Of a DNA stretch of 45,197 nucleotides, positions 7,785-16,912 are shown piece by piece. A model generated the notes under the pieces. That model saw only the letters and a program-made list of their open reading frames with translations. It did no database searches and was not told the origin of the DNA. The stretch comes from Nocardia wallacei (GTDB lineage Bacteria; Actinomycetota; Actinomycetes; Mycobacteriales; Mycobacteriaceae): NCBI RefSeq assembly GCF_029868745.1, contig NZ_JARWOP010000335.1, forward strand, positions 1 through 45,197, read 5' to 3'. The translations under genes and the position numbers were made by a program. How positions within the stretch are numbered: the first letter of the stretch is position 1; each line of letters begins with the position of its first letter.

Positions 7785-9520
7785 CGGGCGACCCGCTCCC
7801 CCTCGTCGACGGTGATGTCACCCTCGATGTCGACCGGAAGCCGTTCGGCCGCCTTGTATTTCAGCGCGGCGTTGACCAGCCCGGCGAACAGCGGATGCGG
7901 GCGGGTGGGGCGACTCTTCAATTCCGGATGCGCCTGGGTGGCAACGAAATACGGGTGCCGGTCGGCGGGCAGTTCGACGAACTCGACCAGATGCCCGTCC
8001 GGGGAGGTGCCGCTGAACCGCAGGCCGCTCTGGGCGATCTTGTCGCGGTAGGCGTTGTTCACCTCGAAGCGATGCCGATGCCGCTCGGACACCTCGGTAG
8101 CTCCGTACGCCTGCGCCACCACCGAATCCGGTTGCAGCACAGCGGGATACGCGCCCAGCCGCATGGTGCCGCCGAGGTCCGCCTCCCCGGCCACGGCCTG
8201 CTGCTGGTCGGCCATGGTCGAGATCACCGGGTGCTCGGTGTCGGGCTCGAACTCGGCCGAGTTCGCGTCCTCCAGACCGACCGAGCGGGCCGCCTCGATC
8301 ACCATGCACTGCAGCCCCAGGCACAGTCCGAGCAGCGGAATGCCGCGGGTGCGCGCGTAGTGGATGGCGCCGACCTTGCCCTCGATGCCGCGGATGCCGA
8401 ACCCGCCCGGGATGAGCACGGCGTCCACATCGTGCAGGTGCTGCTGGGCGCCGGCGGGCGTCTCGCACTCGTCGGACTGGACCCAGCGGATATTCACCTT
8501 CGCCTTGGCCGCGAAGCCGCCCGAGCGCAGCGCCTCGGTCACCGACAGGTAGGCGTCGGGCAGATCCACGTACTTGCCGACCAGCGCGACGGTGACGTGC
8601 TCGCGAGGATTGTGCACCCGGTCGAGCAGATCGCCCCACACGGTCCAGTCCACGTCGCGGAACGGCAGGCCCAGCTTGCGCACCACATAGGCGTCCAGGC
8701 CCTCGCGGTGCAGCACGCGCGGGATGTCGTAGATCGACGGCGCGTCCGGGGTCGAGATGCAGGCGTCGACGTCGACATCGCACATCAGGGCGATCTTGTT
8801 CTTCAGCCCCGGCGGCACCTCGCGATCGCAGCGCAGGATCAGCGCGTCGGGCTGGATACCGATGTTGCGCAGCGCGGCGACGGAGTGCTGGGTCGGCTTG
8901 GTCTTCAGCTCGCCCGACGGCGCCAGGTAGGGCACCAGGGTGACGTGCAGGAAGAAGACGTTCTCCCGCCCCACCTCGTGCCGGATCTGCCGGGCCGCCT
9001 CCAGGAAGGGCTGCGACTCGATATCGCCGACGGTACCGCCGATCTCGACGATCACCACGTCCGGGACCTGGCCGTACAGATCCGGGCCGACGGTGGCCAG
9101 CACCCGGCTCTTGATCTCGTCGGTGATGTGCGGGATCACCTGGACGGTGTCGCCGAGATACTCGCCGCGGCGTTCCTTGGCGATCACCGACGAATAGACC
9201 TGACCGGTGGTGACATTGGCGTCCTGCGACAGATCCCGGTCGAGGAAGCGCTCGTAGTGGCCGACGTCGAGATCCGTCTCCGCGCCGTCCTCGGTCACGA
9301 ACACCTCACCGTGCTGGAAGGGGTTCATGGTGCCGGGATCGACGTTGAGATAGGGATCGAGCTTCTGCATCGTCACGCGCAGACCGCGCGCGGTGAGCAG
9401 TTGGCCGAGGCTGGAGGCGGTAAGTCCCTTACCCAGAGAGGAGGCGACACCACCACTGACGAAGATGAGCTTGGTGGCAGTCTGATGGGGAGAGAGCGCC
9501 GGAATCCGTGATTGACCCAC
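7781..9520 (-). CDS. pyrG: CTP synthase
   Basis: CTP synthase aminates UTP to CTP using glutamine. The 579-residue product has the amidoligase domain first (KLIFVSGGVASSLGKGL, the P-loop signature) and a class I glutamine amidotransferase domain after about residue 300, with the nucleophile Cys in LLGLCLGLQCMV and the later HRHRFEVN segment. The length is normal for actinobacteria. The start is GTG 9520. It heads the pyrG-NUDIX pair. Confidence 0.98.
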   Translation of the reverse strand: MGQSRIPALSPHQTATKLIFVSGGVASSLGKGLTASSLGQLLTARGLRVTMQKLDPYLNVDPGTMNPFQHGEVFVTEDGAETDLDVGHYERFLDRDLSQDANVTTGQVYSSVIAKERRGEYLGDTVQVIPHITDEIKSRVLATVGPDLYGQVPDVVIVEIGGTVGDIESQPFLEAARQIRHEVGRENVFFLHVTLVPYLAPSGELKTKPTQHSVAALRNIGIQPDALILRCDREVPPGLKNKIALMCDVDVDACISTPDAPSIYDIPRVLHREGLDAYVVRKLGLPFRDVDWTVWGDLLDRVHNPREHVTVALVGKYVDLPDAYLSVTEALRSGGFAAKAKVNIRWVQSDECETPAGAQQHLHDVDAVLIPGGFGIRGIEGKVGAIHYARTRGIPLLGLCLGLQCMVIEAARSVGLEDANSAEFEPDTEHPVISTMADQQQAVAGEADLGGTMRLGAYPAVLQPDSVVAQAYGATEVSERHRHRFEVNNAYRDKIAQSGLRFSGTSPDGHLVEFVELPADRHPYFVATQAHPELKSRPTRPHPLFAGLVNAALKYKAAERLPVDIEGDITVDEGERVAR

Positions 9521-9727
9521 GGGACTTCACGTTAACACGAAAAACGCTTGCGAAGCGCACGCCACGCGAGGTAGCCGCGGGATGGCTGGCACTTCTTTCG
9601 TCACTTCCGCCCCACCCGGCGCTGCGGGCACATCGACCCCGCCTGCCCCGGCAACGGCCGGGTCGGCAGGGTCGTCAACGCCCCTCCACACGATTGTCCG
9701 GATGTGTGCCGCGCGAGGCCCCGAGCG
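9521..9727. other. Non-coding gap upstream of pyrG
   Basis: About 207 bases between the mctB stop and the pyrG start. It probably holds the pyrG promoter on the minus strand. I see no credible gene, terminator hairpin with T-run or RNA element here. Confidence 0.4.
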
Positions 9728-10648
9728 TCACTGCGGCGCGGCGGCGACGGTCAGCGAACTCGCCCGGTCCCCCGTGCCGTAGCGGCCGATCACGCCGTTC
9801 AGCTGCTCGCCGAGCGCGAGTGCCGTTGTGACGCGGCCGATCTCGTAATCGACATTGTCGACCGTGGTGACCGCCGCGCCGAGCTGGGAATCGCCGCGCA
9901 CGACGGCGATCGGGCCCGACCCCGCGGCGGCGCCCGACCGTCCGGCCAGCACCACACCGGCGGCGCGCCCCTTCAGGCCCCCGGCGAAACGGCCGACGAT
10001 CGACCCGCGGTTGTTCTCGTCGGCCCGCGCGCCGTCGCCGGTCACCACCACGGCGAGCTGCGCGGGGTGCACCGTGTCGGCGGTGAGGAACCCGCCGCCC
10101 CGCAGCGTGTCGAGGATCAATCCGCGTTCCTGATCGGTGGCGCGGGGCTGCCCGCTGCCGGGATCGGTGAGCAGTGCCACGCCCAGCAGGTCGCCGGCCA
10201 GGCTGCCTTGATCGACGGCTCCGGTGGGCAGTTGCGCGCCCGCTGGGATCATGTTCGTGAGCGCGGTGCGCAGCCGGTCGCCCTGCCCGGAGTCCACGAA
10301 CGCGTCGGTCAGCGCGACCTTGCCGCCGACCACCGCGCCGGCCGTCGTCAGCGACTTGGTGACCGCCTCGGCGTCGGCGGCATCGGCGTCGGGCGTGGTG
10401 AACACCAGCACCGTGCGGTCGGTCAGCGTCCCGGCCAGCAACCGTCCCGCAGACCGCGCGATGAAGGCGTCTGCGGCCCGTAATCGGTCGGTGAGTTCGC
10501 CGTTCTCGGCTGCCAGCGACCCGGCTCGCCGGTCACTCCGGTCGGTCTGCAAGGGGCCGGCGCGCAGTTGTGCGCCCAGTACCACGCCGACCGCGACCGC
10601 GAGCAGCACCGCGGCGATCGGAACGGCGTGCCGTCGTAGCGAAATCAC
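9728..10648 (-). CDS. mctB: MctB-like copper transport / outer-membrane-associated protein
   Basis: The 306-residue protein starts MISLRRHAVPIAAV and has one N-terminal membrane segment (about residues 8-28), then a coiled-coil-prone stretch (AAENGELTDRLRAADAF) and an alpha/beta domain. This is the layout of the Rv1698/MctB family, reported to limit copper accumulation in mycobacteria. It lies between steA and pyrG as in M. tuberculosis. Its start is 9 bp after the steA stop. Confidence 0.88.
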   Translation of the reverse strand: MISLRRHAVPIAAVLLAVAVGVVLGAQLRAGPLQTDRSDRRAGSLAAENGELTDRLRAADAFIARSAGRLLAGTLTDRTVLVFTTPDADAADAEAVTKSLTTAGAVVGGKVALTDAFVDSGQGDRLRTALTNMIPAGAQLPTGAVDQGSLAGDLLGVALLTDPGSGQPRATDQERGLILDTLRGGGFLTADTVHPAQLAVVVTGDGARADENNRGSIVGRFAGGLKGRAAGVVLAGRSGAAAGSGPIAVVRGDSQLGAAVTTVDNVDYEIGRVTTALALGEQLNGVIGRYGTGDRASSLTVAAAPQ

Positions 10649-10657
10649 CTGTCCCCC

Positions 10658-11872
10658 TTACAGTTTTCGGTCCAGCAGTCCTCGCGCCCAGGATTCGGCG
10701 TGCTGCCAGGTGTCGCGCGCCCAGTCCAGCGCCGCGCCGCCGGTGTGCTGCGAGACCAGCAGGGCCACGATCAACGCGATCAGCGCCGCCAGCACCAGCA
10801 GTGCCGCCGCCCAGCCCGAGGTCTGGTGCCGGTACAGCGTCGCGACGGCCTTCGCGTCCATGAGCTTCGACCCGGCCTTGAGCCTGGTCAGGAATGTCGC
10901 CGGGTTGGATTCGCGGCGGCTGCGGTCGAAGAAGTCGTCCAGCGAGGCGGCCGCGCCGCAGGTGACGATGAGCGACGCGCCGTGGTGGTCGGCGAGCAGC
11001 AGCGCCAGATCCGTCGCCGAACCCGACGACGGGAACGTGGTGGCGCCGATGCCCAAATCCTGGATGCGCTCCAGGCCCTTGGCGTGCCCGTCGGTGTCGG
11101 CGGGCAGGATCACCTCGGCGCCGCACTTCAGCGTGGTTGCGGTGATCTCCTCGGGATCGCCGACGATCAGGTCCGGCCGGTAGCCGCAGCGCGTCAGCGT
11201 GTCGGCGCCGCGGCCCACCCCGACCAGGATCGGCGCGTACTCCTTGATGAAGGGCTTGAGCGATTTCAAATCGTCTCGATGGTCGGACCCGTCGGCGACC
11301 ACCACGACATGCCGCTTGCGCATGGATAATTCGAGGTCCGGCATGCCGAGACCGTCGATCAGCAAGGCACTTTCGGTGCGGACGAACTCGATCGTGTTGC
11401 CCGCGAACGCTTCCAGGTGGTCGGCCAGGCCGTTGCGGGCGGCGATCATGCGCTCGGCGATCGCCGATTCGGTCAACTCGATGCCCTCGACCAGTGCTTC
11501 CGGCACCTTCTTGGTGAGCCGGTCGGCGTAGACGACGCCCTCGTCGACCCGGACCTTCACCCCGTCCTTGATCTTGGTGAAGACGTCCGAGGACACCGCG
11601 TCCAGCAGCAGAATCCCGTTGGCCACCAGCACTTCCGGGCCCAGATTCGGATAGCGTCCGGAAATCGACGGGGAGGCGTTCACGACGGCCACCACGCCCG
11701 CCTCGACCAGCTGGTCGGCGGTGAGCCGATCCAGATCCATCTCGTCGAGCACCACGACGTCGCCCGGTCCGACCCGTTTGAGCAGACGCCGGGTGTTGCG
11801 GTCGACCCGGGCTATCCCGGACACACCGGGCAGCGTTTCGGTGCTTCTCGACAGCAGTGCCAGCATCTTCAT
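10658..11872 (-). CDS. steA: SteA-like cytokinetic ring protein (Rv1697 family)
   Basis: SteA, with SteB (the Rv1698 partner), supports cell division and envelope assembly in corynebacteria. The 404-residue frame is started at ATG 11872 (MKMLALLSR) because that matches the family start, followed by GIARVDRNTRRLLKRVGPGD. The middle carries a thiamin-pyrophosphokinase-like fold (PDLIVGDPEEI and SGSATDLALLLAD), and the end has one strong membrane helix (AAALLVLAALIALIVALLV). The frame is open farther upstream to 12133, where it would run over the divergent SRPBCC gene, so the long form is rejected. Confidence 0.9.
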   Translation of the reverse strand: MKMLALLSRSTETLPGVSGIARVDRNTRRLLKRVGPGDVVVLDEMDLDRLTADQLVEAGVVAVVNASPSISGRYPNLGPEVLVANGILLLDAVSSDVFTKIKDGVKVRVDEGVVYADRLTKKVPEALVEGIELTESAIAERMIAARNGLADHLEAFAGNTIEFVRTESALLIDGLGMPDLELSMRKRHVVVVADGSDHRDDLKSLKPFIKEYAPILVGVGRGADTLTRCGYRPDLIVGDPEEITATTLKCGAEVILPADTDGHAKGLERIQDLGIGATTFPSSGSATDLALLLADHHGASLIVTCGAAASLDDFFDRSRRESNPATFLTRLKAGSKLMDAKAVATLYRHQTSGWAAALLVLAALIALIVALLVSQHTGGAALDWARDTWQHAESWARGLLDRKL

Positions 11873-12050
11873 GACGTCCGATGATGAGCCCAAACCCTCA
11901 ACCCGTGGTGGAGGCGCGCCGATTTCCGCTACCTGATTCGTCACAGTGATGCCAGCGACGCGCCAGCTACGGGCTCGAGGGGGTACCGATATGCTGTGCC
12001 ACACGGCACACCGGCGGCCCGCACGGGTACGCACGCTCGAAGGAGAAGTC

Positions 12051-12476
12051 ATGGCAAGCACCACCCTCGACACCGTCGTTCCCGCCCCGCGCGAGGTGGT
12101 GTACAAACTGTTCACCGAGCGCGACAGCCTCAACGGCTATCTGCCGGTCAAGTTCACCCTGAAGCAGCCCGGCTCGCCCGAGCCCGCCGGTGTCGGCGCC
12201 CGCTACCGCGTCGGTCTCGGCGGCGTCGGCATCACCGAGGAGACCACCGAACTGGTCCCCAACGAGCGCATGGCGTACAAGATCGTCGCCGGCGCGCCCG
12301 TCCGCAGCCACACCGGCACCATCACCTTCGCCGACGCTCCCGGCGGCGGCACCCTGGTGACCTACCGCATGGACTCCGATCCCAAGGTCCCCGTCCCCGC
12401 GGCCCTCACCCAGCTCCTCCTGAAGGGCCTCATCAGCCCGTTCCTCAGCGCCGCCCGCAAGGCCGCCGTCAAGTAG
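12051..12476 (+). CDS. SRPBCC-fold protein
   Basis: A 141-residue protein starting at ATG 12051 behind an AAGGAGAAG ribosome binding site. It shows the START/SRPBCC pattern: an opening strand with PREVVYKLFTERDSLNGYLP, a middle ERMAYKIVAGAP and a C-terminal helix ending LLKGLISPFLSAARKAAVK. Such proteins bind small hydrophobic ligands in a cavity. No specific ligand can be named. It is the only plus-strand gene in this block and converges on recN with a 10-bp gap. Confidence 0.75.
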   Translation: MASTTLDTVVPAPREVVYKLFTERDSLNGYLPVKFTLKQPGSPEPAGVGARYRVGLGGVGITEETTELVPNERMAYKIVAGAPVRSHTGTITFADAPGGGTLVTYRMDSDPKVPVPAALTQLLLKGLISPFLSAARKAAVK

Positions 12477-12486
12477 CGGGAGATCC

Positions 12487-14265
12487 TCAGCTGGCGGCGG
12501 GTGTGCTGTCCTTCTCCGTACGGGCGGTCTCCAGGAGTTCTTCGGCGTGGGCGCGGCCGGTTTCGGTGTCGTCCAGGCCGGCGAGCATGCGGGCCAGTTC
12601 TTTCACTCGTTCGTCGTTGGTGAGGGCGTGGACGCCGCTGTTGACGCCCTTACCGTCGTCAACCTTGTCGACCACCAGGTGGGTGTCGGCGAAGGCGGCC
12701 ACCTGCGGCAGGTGAGTGACCACGATGACCTGGTGGGTGCGGGCCAGCCGGGCCAGGCGGCGGCCGATCTCGACCGCGGCGCGGCCGCCCACCCCGGCGT
12801 CGACCTCGTCGAACACCATGGTGGCGCCGTGCTCGGAGCTGGACAGCACCACCTCGAGCGCCAGCATCACCCGCGACAGCTCACCCCCGGACGCGCTCTT
12901 GCTCAACGGCAGCGACTGCGCCCCCGAGTGCGCCGACAGCCGGAACTCCACCTCGTCGACACCGGCGGCCCCGGCGTGTAATTCCTTGCCGTCCACCGTG
13001 ATCGGGGCCGAATCCTGGGCCGCGGCGGGCACCGGCCGCACCGCCACCTCGAGCTTGGCGCGGCCCATCGCCAGGCCGGACAATTCGGAACTCACCGCCG
13101 CGGCCAGCTTCTTGGCGGCCTTCGTCCGCGCGGCGGACAGCTTCTTCGCCGTCTCGCGCACCTGATCCGCGGCGTTCTCCACCTCGGCGGCGAGGGCGGC
13201 GAGGGCCTCGTCGGATACGTCGAGCGAGTCCAGGCGGCCCCGCGCCTCCTCGGCCCAGGCGCGCACACCGTCGATATCGGGCGCGTATTTCCTTGTCAGC
13301 GTTTTCAATTCGGCCTGCCGGTTCAGCAGCGAGTCCAGCGCGCTCGGATCCGACGGCAGATCCGACAGATAGGTGCTGAGTTCGGTGGTGACGTCGACCA
13401 CCACCGAGATCGCCTCGCCGAGCCGCGGCGCCAGCTCCGCCAGCGCCCGATCCTCCGCCGATTCCAGCCGGGCCCGCGCGCTGCCGAGCAGATCCAGCGC
13501 CCCCGAGCCCTCACCTGGCGAATCGGCCGGACCGGCCAGCGCGTCGTGCGCCGAGGTCGCCGACTCGCGCAGCGAATCCAGATCCGACAACCGGCGCACC
13601 TCGGCGACGATGCGCTCGTCCTCGCCGGGTTCCGGTGCGATGGAGTCGATCTCGTCCAGCGAGTACTTCAGCCGGTCGGCCTCCAGCGCCAGTTCGCGGC
13701 TGCGTGCGGTGCGCTCCAGCAGTTCCGCGCGCGCTTGCAGCCAGGTCCGGCGGGCCAGCTGATACTTGCGCAGCAACCCGTCCATCGCCGCCCCGGCGAA
13801 CTGGTCGAGGGCCCGCAGCTGCTGTTCGGGGCGCTGCAGGCGGAGCTGGTCGTTCTGGCCGTGCACGGTGAGCAGCGGCGCGGTGAAATCGTTCAGCACC
13901 GCCGCGGGCACACTGCGCCCGCCCAGGTGCGCGCGCGAGCGCCCGTCGCTGCCGACGGTCCGCACGGCGATGATGCTGCCGTCGTCATCGCGTTGCGCCC
14001 CAGCCGATTCCAGTACCTTCTCGACCTCGTCGCGGGCGCCGTCGTGCACCTCGTCGACGGTGAACCTGCCCTCCACGACGGCCCGCGCGGCGCCCTGGCG
14101 CACCCGGCCCGCGTCGGCGCGCGCCCCGCCGAGCAGGTGCAGGCTCGTCACCACCATCGTCTTGCCCGCGCCCGTCTCGCCGGTCAGGCAGGTCAGCCCC
14201 GCGTGGAATTGCGCTGTGGCGGTGGAAATGACGCCCAGGCCGTCAATCCTGATCTCTGTCAGCAC
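12487..14265 (-). CDS. recN: DNA repair protein RecN
   Basis: RecN is an SMC-like ATPase recruited to double-strand breaks. The 592-residue protein has Walker A GETGAGKTMVV near the N-terminus (with MLTEIRIDGLGVI before it), a long charged coiled-coil middle, the ABC signature LSKSASGGELSRVML and Walker B MVFDEVDAGVGG, then VTHLPQVAAFAD. The start is GTG 14265, inside the end of the NAD kinase gene (23-bp overlap). Confidence 0.97.
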   Translation of the reverse strand: MLTEIRIDGLGVISTATAQFHAGLTCLTGETGAGKTMVVTSLHLLGGARADAGRVRQGAARAVVEGRFTVDEVHDGARDEVEKVLESAGAQRDDDGSIIAVRTVGSDGRSRAHLGGRSVPAAVLNDFTAPLLTVHGQNDQLRLQRPEQQLRALDQFAGAAMDGLLRKYQLARRTWLQARAELLERTARSRELALEADRLKYSLDEIDSIAPEPGEDERIVAEVRRLSDLDSLRESATSAHDALAGPADSPGEGSGALDLLGSARARLESAEDRALAELAPRLGEAISVVVDVTTELSTYLSDLPSDPSALDSLLNRQAELKTLTRKYAPDIDGVRAWAEEARGRLDSLDVSDEALAALAAEVENAADQVRETAKKLSAARTKAAKKLAAAVSSELSGLAMGRAKLEVAVRPVPAAAQDSAPITVDGKELHAGAAGVDEVEFRLSAHSGAQSLPLSKSASGGELSRVMLALEVVLSSSEHGATMVFDEVDAGVGGRAAVEIGRRLARLARTHQVIVVTHLPQVAAFADTHLVVDKVDDGKGVNSGVHALTNDERVKELARMLAGLDDTETGRAHAEELLETARTEKDSTPAAS

Positions 14266-15208
14266 TCGTGCTCTCCGTTCGGCCCGACCGCTCCGGCGAC
14301 CGACCTCGCCAGCCGGTCACGGGCAGTTGGAATTTGCGCACCATCCGGTCGGCGAAGGGCGCGGAATCCAGCCGCACCCAATGCACCGGCTCGGTCCCCC
14401 GCACCGCCTCGAACCGCCCGCCCTTCGGCAGCGCGAGCGTGCGGCGGCCGTCCAGGAAAACGATCGCGTCATGGCCCGTCGCCACGGTTTCCACCGCGAT
14501 GCGCGACTCCGGGCTGGTCACCAGCGGCCGCGCGAACAGGGCGTGGGCGTTGCTCGGGATCACGAGCAGCGCCTCCAGTTCCGGCCACACCACCGGGCCG
14601 CCCGCGGAGAACGCGTAGGCGGTGGAACCGGTCGGGGTCGCGATCAACACCCCGTCGCAGCCGAATTGGGACACGGGGCGGCCGTCGACCTCCAGCACCA
14701 CCTCCAGCACGCCCATCCGGGCGGCGTTCTCGATGCTGGCCTCGTTCAGGGCCCATCCGCGTTCCACGACTACATCATCGACGCGGACACTGACATCTAT
14801 CGTCATCCGCCGCTCGATGCGGTAATCGCCGCGCACCACCTGGGCCAGCGCGTCGTCGAGATGCTCGGCCTCGGCCTCGGTGAGAAAACCGATGCGGCCC
14901 AGGTTGATTCCCAGCACCGGCACCCGCGCCGCGCGAGCCATCTCCGCGGCGCGCAGGAAAGTGCCGTCACCGCCGAGCGCCAGCACCATCTCACAGCCCG
15001 CGGCGGCGTCCGGGCCGTGCGAGACGACCTGCACCGGAAAACCGTCGGGGGTGCCGGTCTCGTCGCAGTCCAGCCGGGTGCTGTAGGCCTCGTCCTCCAG
15101 CAGGCGCAGCCCGATTCCGGCGTCCTCGAAGATCTTCGCCATCCGGTGCGCGGTCTCGGTGAGTTCCGGGCGGCCGGGATGCGCGACGAGCAGGATGTCC
15201 CGTTTCAC
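14243..15208 (-). CDS. ppnK: NAD kinase
   Basis: The enzyme phosphorylates NAD to NADP. The 321-residue protein contains LALGGDGTFLRAAE (the GGDG motif) and the NAD-binding IATPTGSTAYAFSAGGP loop. Start GTG 15208 overlaps the tlyA stop by 4 bp (GTGA) and gives MKRDILLVAHPGR, the expected family start. An extension to 15292 would run into tlyA. The last 25 residues are a polar tail that overlaps recN. Confidence 0.97.
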   Translation of the reverse strand: MKRDILLVAHPGRPELTETAHRMAKIFEDAGIGLRLLEDEAYSTRLDCDETGTPDGFPVQVVSHGPDAAAGCEMVLALGGDGTFLRAAEMARAARVPVLGINLGRIGFLTEAEAEHLDDALAQVVRGDYRIERRMTIDVSVRVDDVVVERGWALNEASIENAARMGVLEVVLEVDGRPVSQFGCDGVLIATPTGSTAYAFSAGGPVVWPELEALLVIPSNAHALFARPLVTSPESRIAVETVATGHDAIVFLDGRRTLALPKGGRFEAVRGTEPVHWVRLDSAPFADRMVRKFQLPVTGWRGRSPERSGRTESTSADRDQD

Positions 15209-16026
15209 TGTGGCCCCTCCTCGACCGCCCGCCGCACCAGCGCCGCGACATCCTGCTCCGCGACGTGGCCGCCGATTTCCTTGCGCAACCACAGGAAGTA
15301 TTCGACATTGCCGGACGGCCCGGGCAGCGGGCTGGCCACCACACCGTGCGTCGCCAGCCCGAGGTTCGCGGCCGCGGCCGCCACCTCGCGCACCGCCTCG
15401 GCCCGCAGTTCCGGATCACGCACCACGCCGCCGGAGCCTACTCGCTGCTTGCCCACCTCGAATTGCGGTTTCACCATGGGCAACAGGTCCGCTCCGGGCG
15501 CGCAGCACTGCGCCAAGGCCGGCAGGACCAGCCCCAGCGAGATGAACGACAGATCGGCGACCACGAGTTCGACAGTCCCGCCGATCGCGTCGGCCGTCAA
15601 CGACCGCACATTGGTGCGATCGTGAATCCGTACCCGGTCGTCGTTCTGCAACCGCCAGATCAGCTGGCCGTAGCCGACGTCCACCGCCACCACCTCGCGA
15701 GCGCCCCGCGCCAGCAGCACATCGGTGAAGCCGCCGGTCGAGGCGCCGGCATCGAGGCAGCGCCGTCCCGAGACGGTGACGCCCTGCGGTTCGAACGCCG
15801 CGAGCGCGCCCAGTAGTTTGTGCGCGCCCCGCGATGCCCACTGCACCTCGTCGGGTTCCTCGCGCACCAGCAGCGGGATACCCGGTTCCACGGCCGTCGC
15901 GGGCTTGGACGCGACCGTGCCGTTGATCAGGACGCGGCCCGCGCCGATCAGCTCGACCGCGTGCTCCCGCGACCGCGCCAATCCGCGGCGAACCAGTTCG
16001 GCGTCCACCCGCGCGCGCCTGGCCAA
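15205..16026 (-). CDS. tlyA: TlyA: 16S/23S rRNA 2'-O-methyltransferase
   Basis: TlyA methylates rRNA cytidines; in mycobacteria its loss gives capreomycin resistance. The 273-residue product begins MARRARVDAELVRRGLARS at a TTG start (16026), one base after the upstream stop, and this start matches the M. tuberculosis protein. An S4 RNA-binding domain (residues 5-60) precedes a FtsJ-like methyltransferase with CLDAGASTGGFTDVLL (SAM site), VVADLSFISL and PMVKPQFEVGK. All key elements look intact. Confidence 0.96.
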   Translation of the reverse strand: MARRARVDAELVRRGLARSREHAVELIGAGRVLINGTVASKPATAVEPGIPLLVREEPDEVQWASRGAHKLLGALAAFEPQGVTVSGRRCLDAGASTGGFTDVLLARGAREVVAVDVGYGQLIWRLQNDDRVRIHDRTNVRSLTADAIGGTVELVVADLSFISLGLVLPALAQCCAPGADLLPMVKPQFEVGKQRVGSGGVVRDPELRAEAVREVAAAAANLGLATHGVVASPLPGPSGNVEYFLWLRKEIGGHVAEQDVAALVRRAVEEGPQ

Positions 16027-16027
16027 C

Positions 16028-16336
16028 TCAGATCTTGTCCACCGTCGCCAGGGCCTGGACCAGCACCTCGTGTGCCTGCTCCAGGATGCGGGCCCGCCGG
16101 GTGATGTCGGTGCCCGCGTTCGCCGAGGTCGGCAGCGCGGCCGCCAGGCCCGCCGACTCCGAACTGCGCGCTCCCGCAGACAGTTCCGCCAGCAGGGCAT
16201 CGATCTCCGTGCGCACCTGCTGGGGGTCGGCGAACTCCGCGGGGTTCGCGCCCCCCACATGCTGACCGGGCAGCGGAACGCCCGGGCGGGGCCCGTGCGA
16301 CCCGGATTCGTGCGGACGAGACATCGGGGTAGTCAT
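16028..16336 (-). CDS. Short conserved protein upstream of tlyA (Rv1693-like)
   Basis: A 102-residue protein with a Pro/Gly/His-rich, probably disordered first third and a helical, coiled-coil-prone C-terminal half (DPQQVRTEIDALLAEL and ARILEQAHEVLVQALATVDKI). Its place immediately before tlyA matches the small Rv1693 protein of M. tuberculosis. Its function is unknown. It marks the left end of the conserved gene order before the biosynthetic island. Confidence 0.7.
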   Translation of the reverse strand: MTTPMSRPHESGSHGPRPGVPLPGQHVGGANPAEFADPQQVRTEIDALLAELSAGARSSESAGLAAALPTSANAGTDITRRARILEQAHEVLVQALATVDKI

Positions 16337-16488
16337 GGTGCCGACAACGCTACCGGAATTCGGATTCGAACACGCGTTCCGACCGGGATTCCGGGCGTGC
16401 CTCCGCGAATCACGTTCGTGCCGGCGCCAGAGTCAGAGCGATCCGACCCAGGTCGAGGCGACGGTGCCCAGTTCGTCGCTCGTGTGCG

Positions 16489-16647
16489 CTACACGCACTG
16501 GGGCGGGGTGACGATCGGCGGCGGGTTCATATCGCAGGTCCCAGGAAGGTCCGTCGGTGCGCTGTCGAAGTGGGGCAGGAATGCGGCCGGCGCGGCGAAC
16601 AGCAATGCTGCTGCCGTGCAGAACAGAATTCCCTTCGGATTCGCCAT
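16489..16647 (-). CDS. Small secreted two-cysteine protein
   Basis: A 52-residue frame (ATG 16647) with a clear signal peptide: MANPKG, a hydrophobic core ILFCTAAALLFAAPAA, then a short mature part of about 30 residues that contains two cysteines (GTCDMNPPP and PPQCV) which could form a disulfide. The Pro-rich PPPIVTPPQCV ending resembles small secreted proteins of Nocardia and mycobacteria as I recall them; no function is known. It is transcribed away from the island regulator. Confidence 0.6.
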   Translation of the reverse strand: MANPKGILFCTAAALLFAAPAAFLPHFDSAPTDLPGTCDMNPPPIVTPPQCV

Positions 16648-16734
16648 ATGGCGGACATTATGTTCCACGCCGGCGCGTCGATATCCGGAGCAAATATTTC
16701 TGCGCAATACGCGCATGTCAGAACGGGAATTTTT

Positions 16735-16800
16735 CGTCCGGACCGGATATCCGCGAGATCGTTCGTGACAAATGTCCGATGACGTCCGGACCGGATATCC
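16735..16800. promoter_or_regulatory. Perfect 18-bp direct repeat upstream of the pathway regulator
   Basis: CGTCCGGACCGGATATCC occurs at 16735-16752 and again at 16783-16800, a spacing of 48 bp. Each copy holds two small palindromes, GTCCGGAC and GGATATCC. The pair sits between the secreted-protein gene and the StrR-type gene, so it is a good candidate operator for a regulator of the island. Confidence 0.6.
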
Positions 16801-16912
16801 CATCCGTGCTGTTCGGGCTGCATTCGAGCAGTTCACCACCCCTGAATCGGTTGCCCGCCCACAATGCCGCCTCTACTGTCGGGGAGCAGATGTGTGGCTT
16901 TCGGGAGGAAAC

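Noticed and set aside
7895..9511. Long plus-strand open frame opposite pyrG, and many similar antisense frames in the housekeeping block
   Set aside because: High GC and third-position bias leave antisense frames open. Their translations are Arg/His/Gln-rich with no family motif, while the minus-strand gene is certain.
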